NCBI GenBank assembly: GCA_036336695.1
Contig: JAYZFQ010000011.1
Location: 1-58,560 of the forward strand
Length of the DNA: 58,560 bases
Source: GCA-2729515 sp036336695
Lineage (GTDB): Bacteria > Myxococcota_A > UBA9160 > SMWR01
Direction: 5' to 3'
Shown: one piece after another, positions 6,814 to 15,769 of the stretch
Layout of the letters: each line of letters opens with the position of its first letter
How positions within the stretch are numbered: position 1 is the stretch's first letter
Notes under the pieces: model-generated
Database searches by the model: none
Told to the model about the DNA's origin: nothing
Seen by the model: only the letters and a program-made list of their open reading frames with translations
Made by a program: the position numbers and the translations under genes

Positions 6814-8709
6814 GTGACACAGGATCTCGACGCTGCGCTCCCGCGCTTTGGACACCGGGCCTTTCGGCCCGGCCAGCGCGAGGCGATCGAGACGCTGCTC
6901 GAGGGCGGGCGCCTGCTCCTGGTGGCCCCGACGGGCGGCGGCAAGAGCCTGACCTACCAGTTGCCCGCGAGCCTGCTTCCAGGCACCACACTCGTCGTCT
7001 CGCCCCTGATCGCGCTCATGCATGACCAGGTCGAAGCCCTCGAGCGCGCGGGCGTTCCTTCCACCTACCTGGCCTCGACCCTCGATCCGGCGGAAATCTC
7101 GCGCCGACTGCGTGGGCTCGGCCGCGGCGACTACCGGCTTGCCTACGTGGCACCCGAGCGCCTCGCCCAACCGGCCTTTCGCACCTGGCTCGCCGACCTC
7201 TCGTGCCCCCTGGTGGCGGTCGACGAGGCCCACTGCATCAGCGAATGGGGACACGATTTCCGGCCCGAGTACCATCAGATCGGCGAGGTGCTCGCAGCGC
7301 TACCCGACGCGCGGGTACTGGCGTGTACGGCGACGGCCACCCCGATCGTCCGCGACGAAATCCTGGGCAAGCTCGGACTCGCCGCCGACACACCCCAGTT
7401 GGTCCATGGTTTCGCCCGGCCCAACCTGGGGCTTCGCGCCGCCGAAGTCTCGAGCAAGCGCGACCGGCAAACGCGCGTCGATGCGGCCCTCAAAGAGGCA
7501 CTCGGCGCGCCGCGGAAGGGCCGGGGCAAGGCAATCCTCTACTCGCCCACTCGGCGCACTGCAGAAGAGGAATCGGAACGCCTGGCGACAGCCGGCTGGC
7601 GCTGCCGCTTCTATCACGCCGGGCTGTCGGGAGAAGCCCGGAACGCAACCCACGAGGCCTTCGCGTCCAACGCACTCGACGTGGTCGTTGCCACCAACGC
7701 CTTCGGCATGGGAATCGACGAGCCCGACGTGCGCGCGGTGGTCCACCTCGGCCCACCCGGCTCCCTCGAGGCGTACTACCAGGAAGTCGGCCGCGCCGGA
7801 CGCGACGGGGCCCCGGCACTCGGCCTGCTCCTGTGGAGCGGCAGCGACCTGCCCCTGCGCCGACACCTCCTCGAGCGGGGCCAGGAAGGGAACTCGCCGC
7901 CGCCGGAATTGGTCGACCACAAGTGGAACATGTTTCTCGAACTGATGCGCTGGGCCGAAGGCGGCAGCTGCCGGCACGACGCGATCCTGCGCTACTTCGG
8001 CGACGAGGCGGAAACCCTGGCCGGCTGTGGCGTCTGCGACGTCTGCCAACGCCTCGCCGCAGGGCCGGACGAGGCGGCATTCGCGCCGGAGCAAACCACG
8101 GAGATCGTGCGCAAAGTGCTTTCCGCAGTGGCCCGCGTCCACGGACGTTTCGGGATGACGGCCGCCGTCAAGCTGTTGCACGGCGACGCGGACCCGCGGC
8201 TCGAACGCAGCGGCCTCGATCGCGTCTCGACATTCGGCGTGCTTTCCGAACATCGGGGAGAATGGATCACACGGGTCCTGCGCCGCTGCGTGACCGCCGG
8301 GTTCGTCGGTTTCGGGGGAGATGAGCGCCCGGTCGTGATGCTCACCGAAACCGGCGGGCGCGTCATGCGCGCCGAAATTCCGCCGCGCATCGAACTGCCG
8401 GAGCGACGCGCCCCCGAAAAACCGCGCGGGACGGGGCGCAAGCGCCGCCTGACGCAGGTTGCACCGGACGGCACTCCCGAAGAGAACGCGCTCTTCGACG
8501 CCCTCCGCGTCCACCGCCTGGAGCTTGCACGTGCCATGGGCGTCCCCCCGTACGTCGTCGCCCACGACCGCACGCTCCACGACCTGGCGCGCATGCGTCC
8601 GCGCGACCCCGACGAGCTTCTCCAGGTGGACGGCATCGGGCCGGCCAAGGCCCGGCGCTTCGGCGAGGGGTTCCTGGAAGTCGTTCGCCGACACACCGGC
8701 GCTAGCTGA
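6814..8709 (+). CDS. recQ: ATP-dependent DNA helicase RecQ
   Basis: A 631-residue 3'-5' helicase with the complete RecQ layout. Motif I is APTGGGKSLTYQLPA, motif II is VDEAHCISEWGHDFRPEY, and motifs V-VI are ATNAFGMGIDEPDVRAVVH and YYQEVGRAGRDG. The zinc-binding region has SCRHDAILRYFGDE and GCGVCDVC. A winged-helix RQC segment follows, then a C-terminal HRDC domain (about 555-625) with LLQVDGIGPAKARRFGEGFL. RecQ unwinds recombination and replication intermediates. The GTG at 6814 starts exactly where RecQ homology begins, preceded by a weak GGGGAA. The 3' end overlaps the convergent dehydrogenase gene by 8 bp. Confidence 0.95.
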   Translation: MTQDLDAALPRFGHRAFRPGQREAIETLLEGGRLLLVAPTGGGKSLTYQLPASLLPGTTLVVSPLIALMHDQVEALERAGVPSTYLASTLDPAEISRRLRGLGRGDYRLAYVAPERLAQPAFRTWLADLSCPLVAVDEAHCISEWGHDFRPEYHQIGEVLAALPDARVLACTATATPIVRDEILGKLGLAADTPQLVHGFARPNLGLRAAEVSSKRDRQTRVDAALKEALGAPRKGRGKAILYSPTRRTAEEESERLATAGWRCRFYHAGLSGEARNATHEAFASNALDVVVATNAFGMGIDEPDVRAVVHLGPPGSLEAYYQEVGRAGRDGAPALGLLLWSGSDLPLRRHLLERGQEGNSPPPELVDHKWNMFLELMRWAEGGSCRHDAILRYFGDEAETLAGCGVCDVCQRLAAGPDEAAFAPEQTTEIVRKVLSAVARVHGRFGMTAAVKLLHGDADPRLERSGLDRVSTFGVLSEHRGEWITRVLRRCVTAGFVGFGGDERPVVMLTETGGRVMRAEIPPRIELPERRAPEKPRGTGRKRRLTQVAPDGTPEENALFDALRVHRLELARAMGVPPYVVAHDRTLHDLARMRPRDPDELLQVDGIGPAKARRFGEGFLEVVRRHTGAS

Positions 8710-9757
8710 AGCCCAGGGCCTCCATGTCGACCTGGTTGTGCAGGGGCTCGGAGACGAGATAGCGGCGCACGTTTTCCTCGAACAAGTCGAAGACGTCTTC
8801 CATGTACCGATCGACGGAAACGGAAGAGTGGGCCGAGATATAGACGTTGGGGAGCTCCCAGATGGGGCTTTCCGGAGGAAGCGGCTCCTGGTCGAACACG
8901 TCGAGAACGGCCGCTGCAAGCCCACCGGAACGAAGCGCATGCGCGAGGGCCGCCTCGTCGACGAGCGAACCCCGCGCCACGTTGACGAGAACCGCATCCG
9001 AGCGCATCGCGCTCAGGGCCCGGGCATCGATCAGGTGGCGAGTCTCGGGCGTCTCCGGGGCTGCGACGATCACGGCGTCGCACTGCCCGAGCATGTCGTG
9101 CAGTTCGTCGAGCCCGAACATCGCGTCTGCATGCTCCACCGGATCGCCGGGCCGGTAGCTCCGGCGCTGACCAAGCACGCGCACGCCGAGCGCGCGCAAG
9201 CGCTGCGAAACCTCGCGACCAATGCTGCCCAACCCGACGATGCCGACCGTCGAACCTGCAAACGTTCGACCGTAGGTTCTTTCGAACGCGTGGCGTTCCT
9301 GGTGGAAGTCCGCCTCTCGGAACCGTTTCCAGATCTGGAGCAGCCGTCCGAGCACCCATTCGGCCATCGAAGGCGCACTGATCCCGGACGCATTCGTGAG
9401 CACCACACGGTCCCGGGCAACGCCCGCGCGCGCGAACTGCTCGACCCCGGCACCCACGCTGTGGATCCAGCGCAACTTCGGCGCCAGGGAAGTGAGATTC
9501 CGAGGCGCGTGCAGCGCGATGAGCACCTCGGCCCGGGCCAGGACTTTCAGGCGCTCGGACGCAACCGCCCGCGCCCAGGGAGGCGGCTCATCGCAGGGTT
9601 CCGCCGGGTTGACCGTCGCCCACTCCGCGCCGTCATCGACGGGAAGCACCACCGGTTCGACCCGGGGATCGATAGCGGCGAGACGCTCGGCATGCACACC
9701 CGCTCCGAAGGCCGGCACGCCGAGACAGACCACCACCGGATTCCTCGATTCCGCCAC
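8702..9757 (-). CDS. D-2-hydroxyacid dehydrogenase family protein
   Basis: A 351-residue NAD(P)-dependent dehydrogenase of the formate/glycerate dehydrogenase superfamily. The Rossmann motif GIVGLGSIGREV sits mid-protein, the catalytic arginine is in VNVARGSLVDE, the acidic residue in DVFDQEPLP and the histidine in YISAHSSV. The family interconverts 2-keto acids and D-2-hydroxyacids; the substrate is not evident. The GTG at 9755-9757 is chosen because GGAGGG lies 6 nt upstream on the minus strand and homology begins there (PVVVCLGVPAFG). It is convergent with recQ and divergent from the hydrolase at 9934, and appears monocistronic. Confidence 0.85.
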   Translation of the reverse strand: MAESRNPVVVCLGVPAFGAGVHAERLAAIDPRVEPVVLPVDDGAEWATVNPAEPCDEPPPWARAVASERLKVLARAEVLIALHAPRNLTSLAPKLRWIHSVGAGVEQFARAGVARDRVVLTNASGISAPSMAEWVLGRLLQIWKRFREADFHQERHAFERTYGRTFAGSTVGIVGLGSIGREVSQRLRALGVRVLGQRRSYRPGDPVEHADAMFGLDELHDMLGQCDAVIVAAPETPETRHLIDARALSAMRSDAVLVNVARGSLVDEAALAHALRSGGLAAAVLDVFDQEPLPPESPIWELPNVYISAHSSVSVDRYMEDVFDLFEENVRRYLVSEPLHNQVDMEALGFS

Positions 9758-9933
9758 CGTCGACCCTCCGCAGTCCTTGCTTGCCCGAAGAGTTTCGGGA
9801 GCCCTAGGATCGCACTGCGCCATCTGCGGAGGCAACTCGGACACGCGTCGGGGCTCGATTTCGCGCCCGAAACGGGTCGCGCCCGATGTTCGGTACGCTG
9901 CGACCCGGACAGCCCGCCACGGAGAGACACGGA

Positions 9934-11040
9934 ATGGGACGCTTCGGACACTACGTGATCGACGCCGACGGCCACGGCGGCGAACCCCTCGATTGGCGCC
10001 GTCGCATTCCCGACGCGCACCACGAGCAGATGCGGGCGTACGTGGGCGCCATGAAGGCCACCTATACCGGGCTCCCGGGCGGCGGAATGAAGGCCGACGA
10101 AAAGCCTTCCACCGACGCCGAGGAGTCGGACCTCGATTTTTCCGTGAGCATGCGGCCCGGCATGTACGACCCGGAGCCGCGGATGGCCGACATGGATCTC
10201 GAAGGCATCGACGTCGCCGTGCTCTTTCCACCCGGCGCCGGCGAAGAGTGGGCGATGAACGACCCCGCGTTCGCGGCCGCCCTGTGTCGCACGCTGAACG
10301 ATGCGCGGGCGGAATACGCCGGCCATGCCCCGGATCGCCTGAAACTCGTCGCCAAGTTGCCCATGATCGACCCCAAGCTGGCCTCGGAAGAACTGGAGCG
10401 GTGCGTTTCGGAGCACGGCTTCGTCGGCATGGTGACCGCAACCCACATCCGAGAAAAAAATCTCGACGACCCGAGCTTCGATGTGGTCTGGCAGACCGCC
10501 GAACGTCTCGGCGTCGCCGTGTGCACCCACGGCGGCGGGCAAGCCCCGGGCCAGACGCCGATCCTGGTCGACCGGTTCGAAAGCCGCCTGGGCATTCACG
10601 CCATGACCCACCCCGTCGGCGCGATGCAGGCCGTCTACAACTTCACCGTGGGGGGCATCCTGCACCGCTTCCCCGCTCTGCGCGTCGGTTTCATGGAGGC
10701 GGGTGTCGGCTGGCTGCCCTTCTGGCTCGAACGCCTGGACGAGCACTACGCATTGATGCCGGAGCAGGCGCCGCAGATCGACCGGCCGCCTTCGGAATAC
10801 TTCCCGGGGCGCTGCTTCCTCACCACCGAGCCCGGCGAAGCCATGGTTCCCTACGTGTTCGAGCGAATCAGCCCGGAGATCGTCTGCTACTCCTCGGACT
10901 ACTGCCACTGGGACTGCGACTTTCCCGATTCGGTCAAGCTGCTCGAGGAGCGCACGGACCTGGACGTTTCGTTCAAGGACCCGCTGTTCTCGCGGAATGC
11001 AGCCAAGCTCTACGATCTTCCCCTACCCGAAGGGTCCTGA
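9934..11040 (+). CDS. Amidohydrolase family protein (metal-dependent TIM-barrel hydrolase)
   Basis: A 368-residue protein of the amidohydrolase-2 group, which also holds decarboxylases of the ACMSD/gamma-resorcylate type. The N-terminal HYVIDADGHGGEP is the start-of-barrel metal motif. Further motifs are GMVTATHIREKN, VCTHGGGQAPGQTP and HPVGAMQAVYNFTVGGIL, and the FMEAGVGWLPFWLERLDEH strand is typical of the family. The C-terminal CYSSDYCHWD carries the conserved aspartate. ATG at 9934 has GGAGAG 7 nt upstream; TACGCT at 9894-9899 could be its -10. The following cyclase gene is 12 bp downstream, so the pair probably forms an operon for ring- or carboxyl-containing substrates, which is inference. 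Confidence 0.85.
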   Translation: MGRFGHYVIDADGHGGEPLDWRRRIPDAHHEQMRAYVGAMKATYTGLPGGGMKADEKPSTDAEESDLDFSVSMRPGMYDPEPRMADMDLEGIDVAVLFPPGAGEEWAMNDPAFAAALCRTLNDARAEYAGHAPDRLKLVAKLPMIDPKLASEELERCVSEHGFVGMVTATHIREKNLDDPSFDVVWQTAERLGVAVCTHGGGQAPGQTPILVDRFESRLGIHAMTHPVGAMQAVYNFTVGGILHRFPALRVGFMEAGVGWLPFWLERLDEHYALMPEQAPQIDRPPSEYFPGRCFLTTEPGEAMVPYVFERISPEIVCYSSDYCHWDCDFPDSVKLLEERTDLDVSFKDPLFSRNAAKLYDLPLPEGS

Positions 11041-11052
11041 GCTTCAGCCGCC

Positions 11053-11985
11053 GTGCCCGCACTACCGCCTGAAGTCAAAGAACTTGCCGCCCGTGTCCGC
11101 AACTGGGGGCGCTGGGGCGCCGACGACGAAATCGGAACGCTCAATTTCGTCACCGATGCCGTCGTCCGGCGGGCGGCCGAGGAAATCCGAGACGGTCGGC
11201 GCATCGCCCTGGGAATTCCCCTGGACGAGTCCGGACCCCAGACCGGAATCGTCCCGGGACGCGTGAACCCGGTCCGTACGATGCTGAGCATCAACCACCC
11301 GTATGTGCGCGGCGATTCCGACAACTTCTGCAACAGCGACGACACGGTCACCATGGGCCTGCAGTCCTGCACCCACTGGGATGCCCTGGGTCACGTGAGT
11401 TACGAGGGGCGCATCTACAACGGCTTTCCCGCCGACGTCGTGAACGAACGCGGTGCAACCCGGTGCGGCATCGACAAGATCGAAACCCTCGTGTCCCGGG
11501 GTGTGCTGCTCGATATCGCGCGGGTCAAGGGCGTGGACCGGATCGAGGGGCCGTACGCGGTGACGGGCGACGATCTCGACGCAGCTGCCGAAGCCGGAGG
11601 GGTGGAGATCCTTCCGGGGGACATCGTCTGCGTCCGCACCGGGCACATCCAACTCTTGTCGTGCGGAGAACGCGAGCGCTATATCTCACCCGCTCCCGGA
11701 CCTTCGTTGCGGAGCGTCGAATGGTTCCACGCCCACGATGTCGCGGCAGTTGCAACGGACAGCTACACCGGCGAGGTATTCCCGCGCGAGATCAAGGGGA
11801 CGTACCTGCCCGTCCACCTCCTGCACCTCGTGGACATGGGCATGACCCAGGGCCAGAACTTCGATTTCGAAACCCTCGCGACGGATTGCGCCGCCGACGG
11901 GCGCTACGCGTTCTTTCTCGACGCGTCGCCCCAGCCCTTCACCAACGCCGTCGGGACGCCGGTCAACCCCATCGTCATCAAATAG
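11053..11985 (+). CDS. Cyclase family protein (kynurenine-formamidase-like metal hydrolase)
   Basis: A 310-residue protein of the cyclase/KynB family (PF04199 type). The diagnostic metal motif appears as SCTHWDALGHV (HxDxxxH), followed by GRIYNGFPAD. The N-terminus RVRNWGRWGADDEIGTLNF is typical of the longer cyclase-family members found beside amidohydrolases and crotonases. KynB hydrolyses N-formylkynurenine, but the long members are mostly unassigned. Start GTG at 11053, 12 bp after the hydrolase gene, suggests translational coupling. A paralogous gene lies tail to tail at 12001-12933. Confidence 0.85.
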   Translation: MPALPPEVKELAARVRNWGRWGADDEIGTLNFVTDAVVRRAAEEIRDGRRIALGIPLDESGPQTGIVPGRVNPVRTMLSINHPYVRGDSDNFCNSDDTVTMGLQSCTHWDALGHVSYEGRIYNGFPADVVNERGATRCGIDKIETLVSRGVLLDIARVKGVDRIEGPYAVTGDDLDAAAEAGGVEILPGDIVCVRTGHIQLLSCGERERYISPAPGPSLRSVEWFHAHDVAAVATDSYTGEVFPREIKGTYLPVHLLHLVDMGMTQGQNFDFETLATDCAADGRYAFFLDASPQPFTNAVGTPVNPIVIK

Positions 11986-12000
11986 GCGAGACCGGGTGGC

Positions 12001-12933
12001 TCAGAAGATCGCCACCGGGTTCAACGGGCTGCCCGTACCCCCCTGCACGCGCAATGGAGACGCGACGAAGAAGAACTCCCAGCGCTCGCGCGCAGCGCAC
12101 GCGGCGGCGAGTTCTTCCACCAGGAGGTTGTCGAGCAGGTGTACCCCCATGCCCGCAAGGCAGCACTGGTGAATGGGCACATACCAGTCTTCGATGGCCG
12201 CCCCCGGCAAAGCGTCCGAAACCGCGTCGCTCCCCAGCACTGCTACGTCCCGCTCGCGGAGCCAGGGCACGCACCTCGGCCCGAGACCCGGCAGTCCTTC
12301 CGTCGGCAACCAGGGACCGAGGGCGCGCCGCCTCGCGTCGCGACCCTTCCGAACGATCAGAATGTCTCCGGCTTCGACCCGCACTCCCTGGGCCGCCTCG
12401 GCCGCCTCGAGCTCTTCTGGGTCCAGGCTCACATCGATCTCCAGCCAGTCAATTCCGCGAAGACGCGGGATGTCGAGCAGGACGCCCCGCCCGACGATGC
12501 CGTCCCGGGCGGACATGACGTCGTTGCGTCGCGCGCCGGTGCTCTTCACTTCCGTGACGTCGACACCGTTGTAGAGCTTTCCATGCACCGCCACGTGGCA
12601 GAGCGCATCGAGGTGCGTGGTGGCCATCCCGTGAAACGCGAGTCCGATGAAATCCGTCGTGCTCTCGAAGCCATCGGTCTCCGCCGTACAGTCATCGCCG
12701 CCCTGGGTCATCATATGGAGCGCCGGATGGGGGTTGTCGAGAGCCGGCTCGACAGCGAAGTCACGAGCGCAGCTCACCGCGACGCCCTCGCGAACCAGGG
12801 CCGCAGCCGCAGCGCGCTTGTCGTCGGTGATCAGGTTCAGCGCACCGCGCTCGTCGTCCTGGCCCCACCGGCCCCAGTTCCGGGTTGTTTCGAATACGCG
12901 CTCCATCCAGGCGCGGTCGACGGTCTCGGCCAT
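12001..12933 (-). CDS. Cyclase family protein, second copy
   Basis: A 310-residue cyclase-family protein, the same length as its convergent neighbour and clearly homologous to it. It begins ETTRNWGRWGQDDERGALNL, carries MATTHLDALCHVAVHGKLYNGV (HxDxxxH metal site) and ends GGTGSPLNPVAIF, mirroring VGTPVNPIVIK of the first copy. The sequences differ widely otherwise, so the duplication is old or the two were acquired separately. ATG at 12931-12933 has a strong GAGGGAGGGAGA upstream. The stops of the two cyclase genes are only 15 bp apart. Confidence 0.85.
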   Translation of the reverse strand: MAETVDRAWMERVFETTRNWGRWGQDDERGALNLITDDKRAAAAALVREGVAVSCARDFAVEPALDNPHPALHMMTQGGDDCTAETDGFESTTDFIGLAFHGMATTHLDALCHVAVHGKLYNGVDVTEVKSTGARRNDVMSARDGIVGRGVLLDIPRLRGIDWLEIDVSLDPEELEAAEAAQGVRVEAGDILIVRKGRDARRRALGPWLPTEGLPGLGPRCVPWLRERDVAVLGSDAVSDALPGAAIEDWYVPIHQCCLAGMGVHLLDNLLVEELAAACAARERWEFFFVASPLRVQGGTGSPLNPVAIF

Positions 12934-13018
12934 CCGGGTCTCCCTCCCTCGGTGCGCGGCAGACTACCACGCCCACCAAAGCGTTTTTCCAACGAGAGTG
13001 CTCGCAGCGGGCGTGAAC

Positions 13019-14035
13019 TCACGAAGACTCGATCGCGCGCACGGCATCGCGGGCGATCGCGAGCACCATCTTGCCCATCGCTTCGTTCTTCTGGCGTGTC
13101 GGATCCGCCAGCGACCGCTGGTAGACCCCCTCGAGAAGGACCGCCAGCCGAAATGCCGAAAGCGCCGTGTAGTAGCGCAGCGGGGGAGCCGCGCGGCCGC
13201 TGTGCCGCTCCCAGCAGGCGATCATGTCTTCCCGCGACGCCCAGCCGGCGCGGTCACTGCCCTCCCACATCCGGAGGAAACCGGCGAGGTCCAGCAAGGG
13301 GTCCCCGATGGTCGCGTTCTCCCAGTCCAGGATCGCCGTCACGCGGCCCGGCGGATCCGGGGCGACCAGCAGGTTCCCCGTGTGGTAGTCGCCGTGCATG
13401 ATTCCCGGCGTCCACGCTTCCGGCTGGTGGTCCGCGAGCCAACGGCCCACTTCGCGTACGCCGGGCAGTTCCCGCGCTGCGTAGCTTTCGAGTTGCCGCA
13501 TCCAGCGCGTCACCTGGCGTTCGTGAAAGCCCTCGGGCCGCCCGAAGTCTGCGAGCCCCCGGCCCCGCCAGTCCACCTTCGCGAGTTCGCCGAGCGCTTC
13601 CAGCATCGACAGGGCCACCTGGCGCTGGAGCGCGGCATCGCCGACGAACCGTTCCGGCGTGGGTTCCAGGGCCGTAAAGCCGTCGATATGTTGCATGAGG
13701 TAGAACGCGCACCCGATCACATCCCCATCGGTGCACAGCGCCAGCGGTTCGGGGTGGGGAACGGGGGTGCCCTCCAAGGCCGACAGCACGCGGAACTCGC
13801 GCTGCATGCCGCGATCGGCACCGGACAGCGCGACCTGCGCGGGACGGCGCAAGACCCAACGCTCGCCACCGCGTCGCACCGAGAAACTCTCGTTCGACAT
13901 TCCGCCCGAGAGGCGCGCCACTGCCAGGGGCTCCCCGGTAGCCAGGCCCTGGCGGTCCAACCATTTCCGGAGGCGCTCCACATCGACGAGTCCCGCGAGG
14001 TCGTCGGACTTGAAGGGACCGAATGCATCCGCCAT
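13019..14035 (-). CDS. Phosphotransferase family protein (APH / ACAD10-11 kinase type)
   Basis: A 338-residue small-molecule kinase-fold protein. The nucleotide loop is RLSGGMSNESFSVRR, the catalytic loop IMHGDYHTGNLLV and the metal site ILDWENATIGDPLLDLAGFL; these are the Brenner and DFG-equivalent motifs of the APH superfamily. This subgroup, related to the kinase domain of ACAD10/11, is frequent in acyl-CoA catabolic regions. There it may phosphorylate 4-hydroxyacyl-CoAs before removal by an acyl-CoA dehydrogenase; that role is inferred from family knowledge. It lies 15 bp after the amidohydrolase lipoprotein gene in the same direction, so co-transcription is likely. Confidence 0.8.
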   Translation of the reverse strand: MADAFGPFKSDDLAGLVDVERLRKWLDRQGLATGEPLAVARLSGGMSNESFSVRRGGERWVLRRPAQVALSGADRGMQREFRVLSALEGTPVPHPEPLALCTDGDVIGCAFYLMQHIDGFTALEPTPERFVGDAALQRQVALSMLEALGELAKVDWRGRGLADFGRPEGFHERQVTRWMRQLESYAARELPGVREVGRWLADHQPEAWTPGIMHGDYHTGNLLVAPDPPGRVTAILDWENATIGDPLLDLAGFLRMWEGSDRAGWASREDMIACWERHSGRAAPPLRYYTALSAFRLAVLLEGVYQRSLADPTRQKNEAMGKMVLAIARDAVRAIESS

Positions 14036-14050
14036 GGGTCGAAACCGTTG

Positions 14051-15745
14051 CTATTCGCAGTCGCCCGTCGCTTCGCAGGCCCGCCAGACCGTCTCGCCGC
14101 CGATGATGGTCTCGACCACGTCGATTTCATCGATGTGGGCCGGGTCGTCGAGGGGCGAGCGGGACAGGATCACCAGATCGGCGAGCTTGCCGGGTTCGAG
14201 GGAGCCCTTCTCGTGGTCCTCGAAGTGCTGGTAGGCCGCGTCGAGCGTCGTGGCGCGCAGGGCCTGCAGCACCGAGATACGCTGCTCCGGTCCGATGGGC
14301 GCGCCGCTGGAAGACTCGCGGTTGACCGCCGCCCAGACGGACCGAAGCGGCTCCATGGGCACGACGGGCGTGTCGTTGTGGATCGTGAAACGAACGCCGC
14401 GGTCCACGGCACTGCGCGCCGGACTCATGCGCGCGGCCCGTTCGGGCCCCATGAAGATGTCGCGGTGGCGATCTCCCCAGTAGTACGTGTGCAGGATGAA
14501 GAAGCTCGGAATGATGCCGAGCTCCCGCATCCGATCGAGCTGGTCGTCCCGCGCCATCTGGGCGTGGATCACGATGTGCCGCGTGTCCTCCCGCGGGTGT
14601 CGCCGCTGGGCCTCGGCGAACGCGTCGAGAATGTCGTCGATCGATGCATCGCCGTTGCCGTGCACCGCGATCTGCCAGCCGGCTGCGTGGAGGCGCGACA
14701 CGTTTTCGATCAGCGTCTCCCGGGGAATCCGGGCGTACCCGCGGTAGTCCGGGTCGTCCCCCGGCGGCGCGTGGTAGGGCTCGGTCAGGTAACCCGTAAA
14801 ACCCTGGATGGAGCCGTCGGCCACGAACTTCACGGCCCCCATGCGCACCCAGGGCGGGTTGCCTTCCGGAATTTCACGTTCCCCATCGAGGGCCTCGAGC
14901 GCAACCACGTCTCCCGGCCAGAGCACCATGCGCACGTCGACGAGACCGAGCCGCGACAGCCACGTCAGGCCCGAGAGGTGCTCGGCGGCCGCCCAGCCGT
15001 TCTGCGCCGTCGTGGTCCCCGACGCCAGGTAACGGCGGTTGGCCTCGCGGACCATCGCAATCGTGTCGAGCAGACCGGGCTGCGCGAGCTCTCCGGCCAG
15101 CAGTTCCCCGGCACTTTCCTCCAGCACGCCATCGGGTTCCCCCGACGCGTCGCGCCGGATCACCCCCCCGACCGGATCCGGCGTATCCCGGTCGATCCCG
15201 AATTGCTCGAGCGCCAGGGAGTTCGCCGTCACCAGGTGACCAGAGACGTGGAAGAGCGCGATCGGGTGCTCCGTCGACGCAGCGTCGAGGTCGTTGCGCG
15301 TCGGGTGACGCTTTTCGGCAATCAGGGTGTCGTCGTAGCCCCAGCCCGTGATCCATTCGCCGGGCTCCGTCTCCGCTGCACGCTCGCGGAGCTTCCCGAC
15401 GAGGTCGTCCATCCGCTCGACGTCGCCGATCGGCGGGCTGTTGAGATCGACGTGCACGGCGTAGATCCCGGCGCCGGGGAAATGACCATGGGCATCGATG
15501 AACCCCGGCAACAGGGCGCGGCCGGCGAGATCGATCACCCGGGCCCGGCCGGCGGCCCAGCGCTCGCCTTCGGCAGCGCTCCCCACGAACGCGATCCGGT
15601 CCCCCTCGACGCCCAGCGCTTCGACGACCCGGTCGTCGGGATCGACGGTGACGACGGGACCGCCGGTGTAGAGCGTGCGCTGGGGCCCGCAGCCCGCGAG
15701 AACGAGGGCGACCAGGACCAGGACGGATCGGGCATGTCGCAGCAT
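14051..15745 (-). CDS. Amidohydrolase family lipoprotein (YtcJ-like)
   Basis: A 564-residue protein with a lipoprotein signal: hydrophobic SVLVLVALVLAGC, so Cys19 would be lipidated and the enzyme exported. The mature part is a YtcJ-type amidohydrolase: LYTGGPVVTVDPDDRVVEA, metal motif PGFIDAHGHFPG, central WQIAVHGNGDASIDD, HAQMARDDQL and FTIHNDTPVVP, ending PGKLADLVILSRSPLDDP. The family hydrolyses amide or formamide-like bonds; the substrate is unknown. The minus-strand TAGGAT ends 6 nt before the ATG with no Shine-Dalgarno sequence, so the mRNA may be leaderless. The element at 15770-15911 lies directly upstream. Confidence 0.85.
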   Translation of the reverse strand: MLRHARSVLVLVALVLAGCGPQRTLYTGGPVVTVDPDDRVVEALGVEGDRIAFVGSAAEGERWAAGRARVIDLAGRALLPGFIDAHGHFPGAGIYAVHVDLNSPPIGDVERMDDLVGKLRERAAETEPGEWITGWGYDDTLIAEKRHPTRNDLDAASTEHPIALFHVSGHLVTANSLALEQFGIDRDTPDPVGGVIRRDASGEPDGVLEESAGELLAGELAQPGLLDTIAMVREANRRYLASGTTTAQNGWAAAEHLSGLTWLSRLGLVDVRMVLWPGDVVALEALDGEREIPEGNPPWVRMGAVKFVADGSIQGFTGYLTEPYHAPPGDDPDYRGYARIPRETLIENVSRLHAAGWQIAVHGNGDASIDDILDAFAEAQRRHPREDTRHIVIHAQMARDDQLDRMRELGIIPSFFILHTYYWGDRHRDIFMGPERAARMSPARSAVDRGVRFTIHNDTPVVPMEPLRSVWAAVNRESSSGAPIGPEQRISVLQALRATTLDAAYQHFEDHEKGSLEPGKLADLVILSRSPLDDPAHIDEIDVVETIIGGETVWRACEATGDCE

Positions 15746-15751
15746 GGGGAC

Positions 15752-15757
15752 ATCCTA
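15752..15757 (-). promoter_or_regulatory. Candidate -10 element for the amidohydrolase lipoprotein
   Basis: Minus-strand TAGGAT, then 6 nt, then the ATG at 15743-15745. No ribosome-binding sequence fits in between. Confidence 0.4.
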
Positions 15758-15769
15758 GATCGGCGCAGG

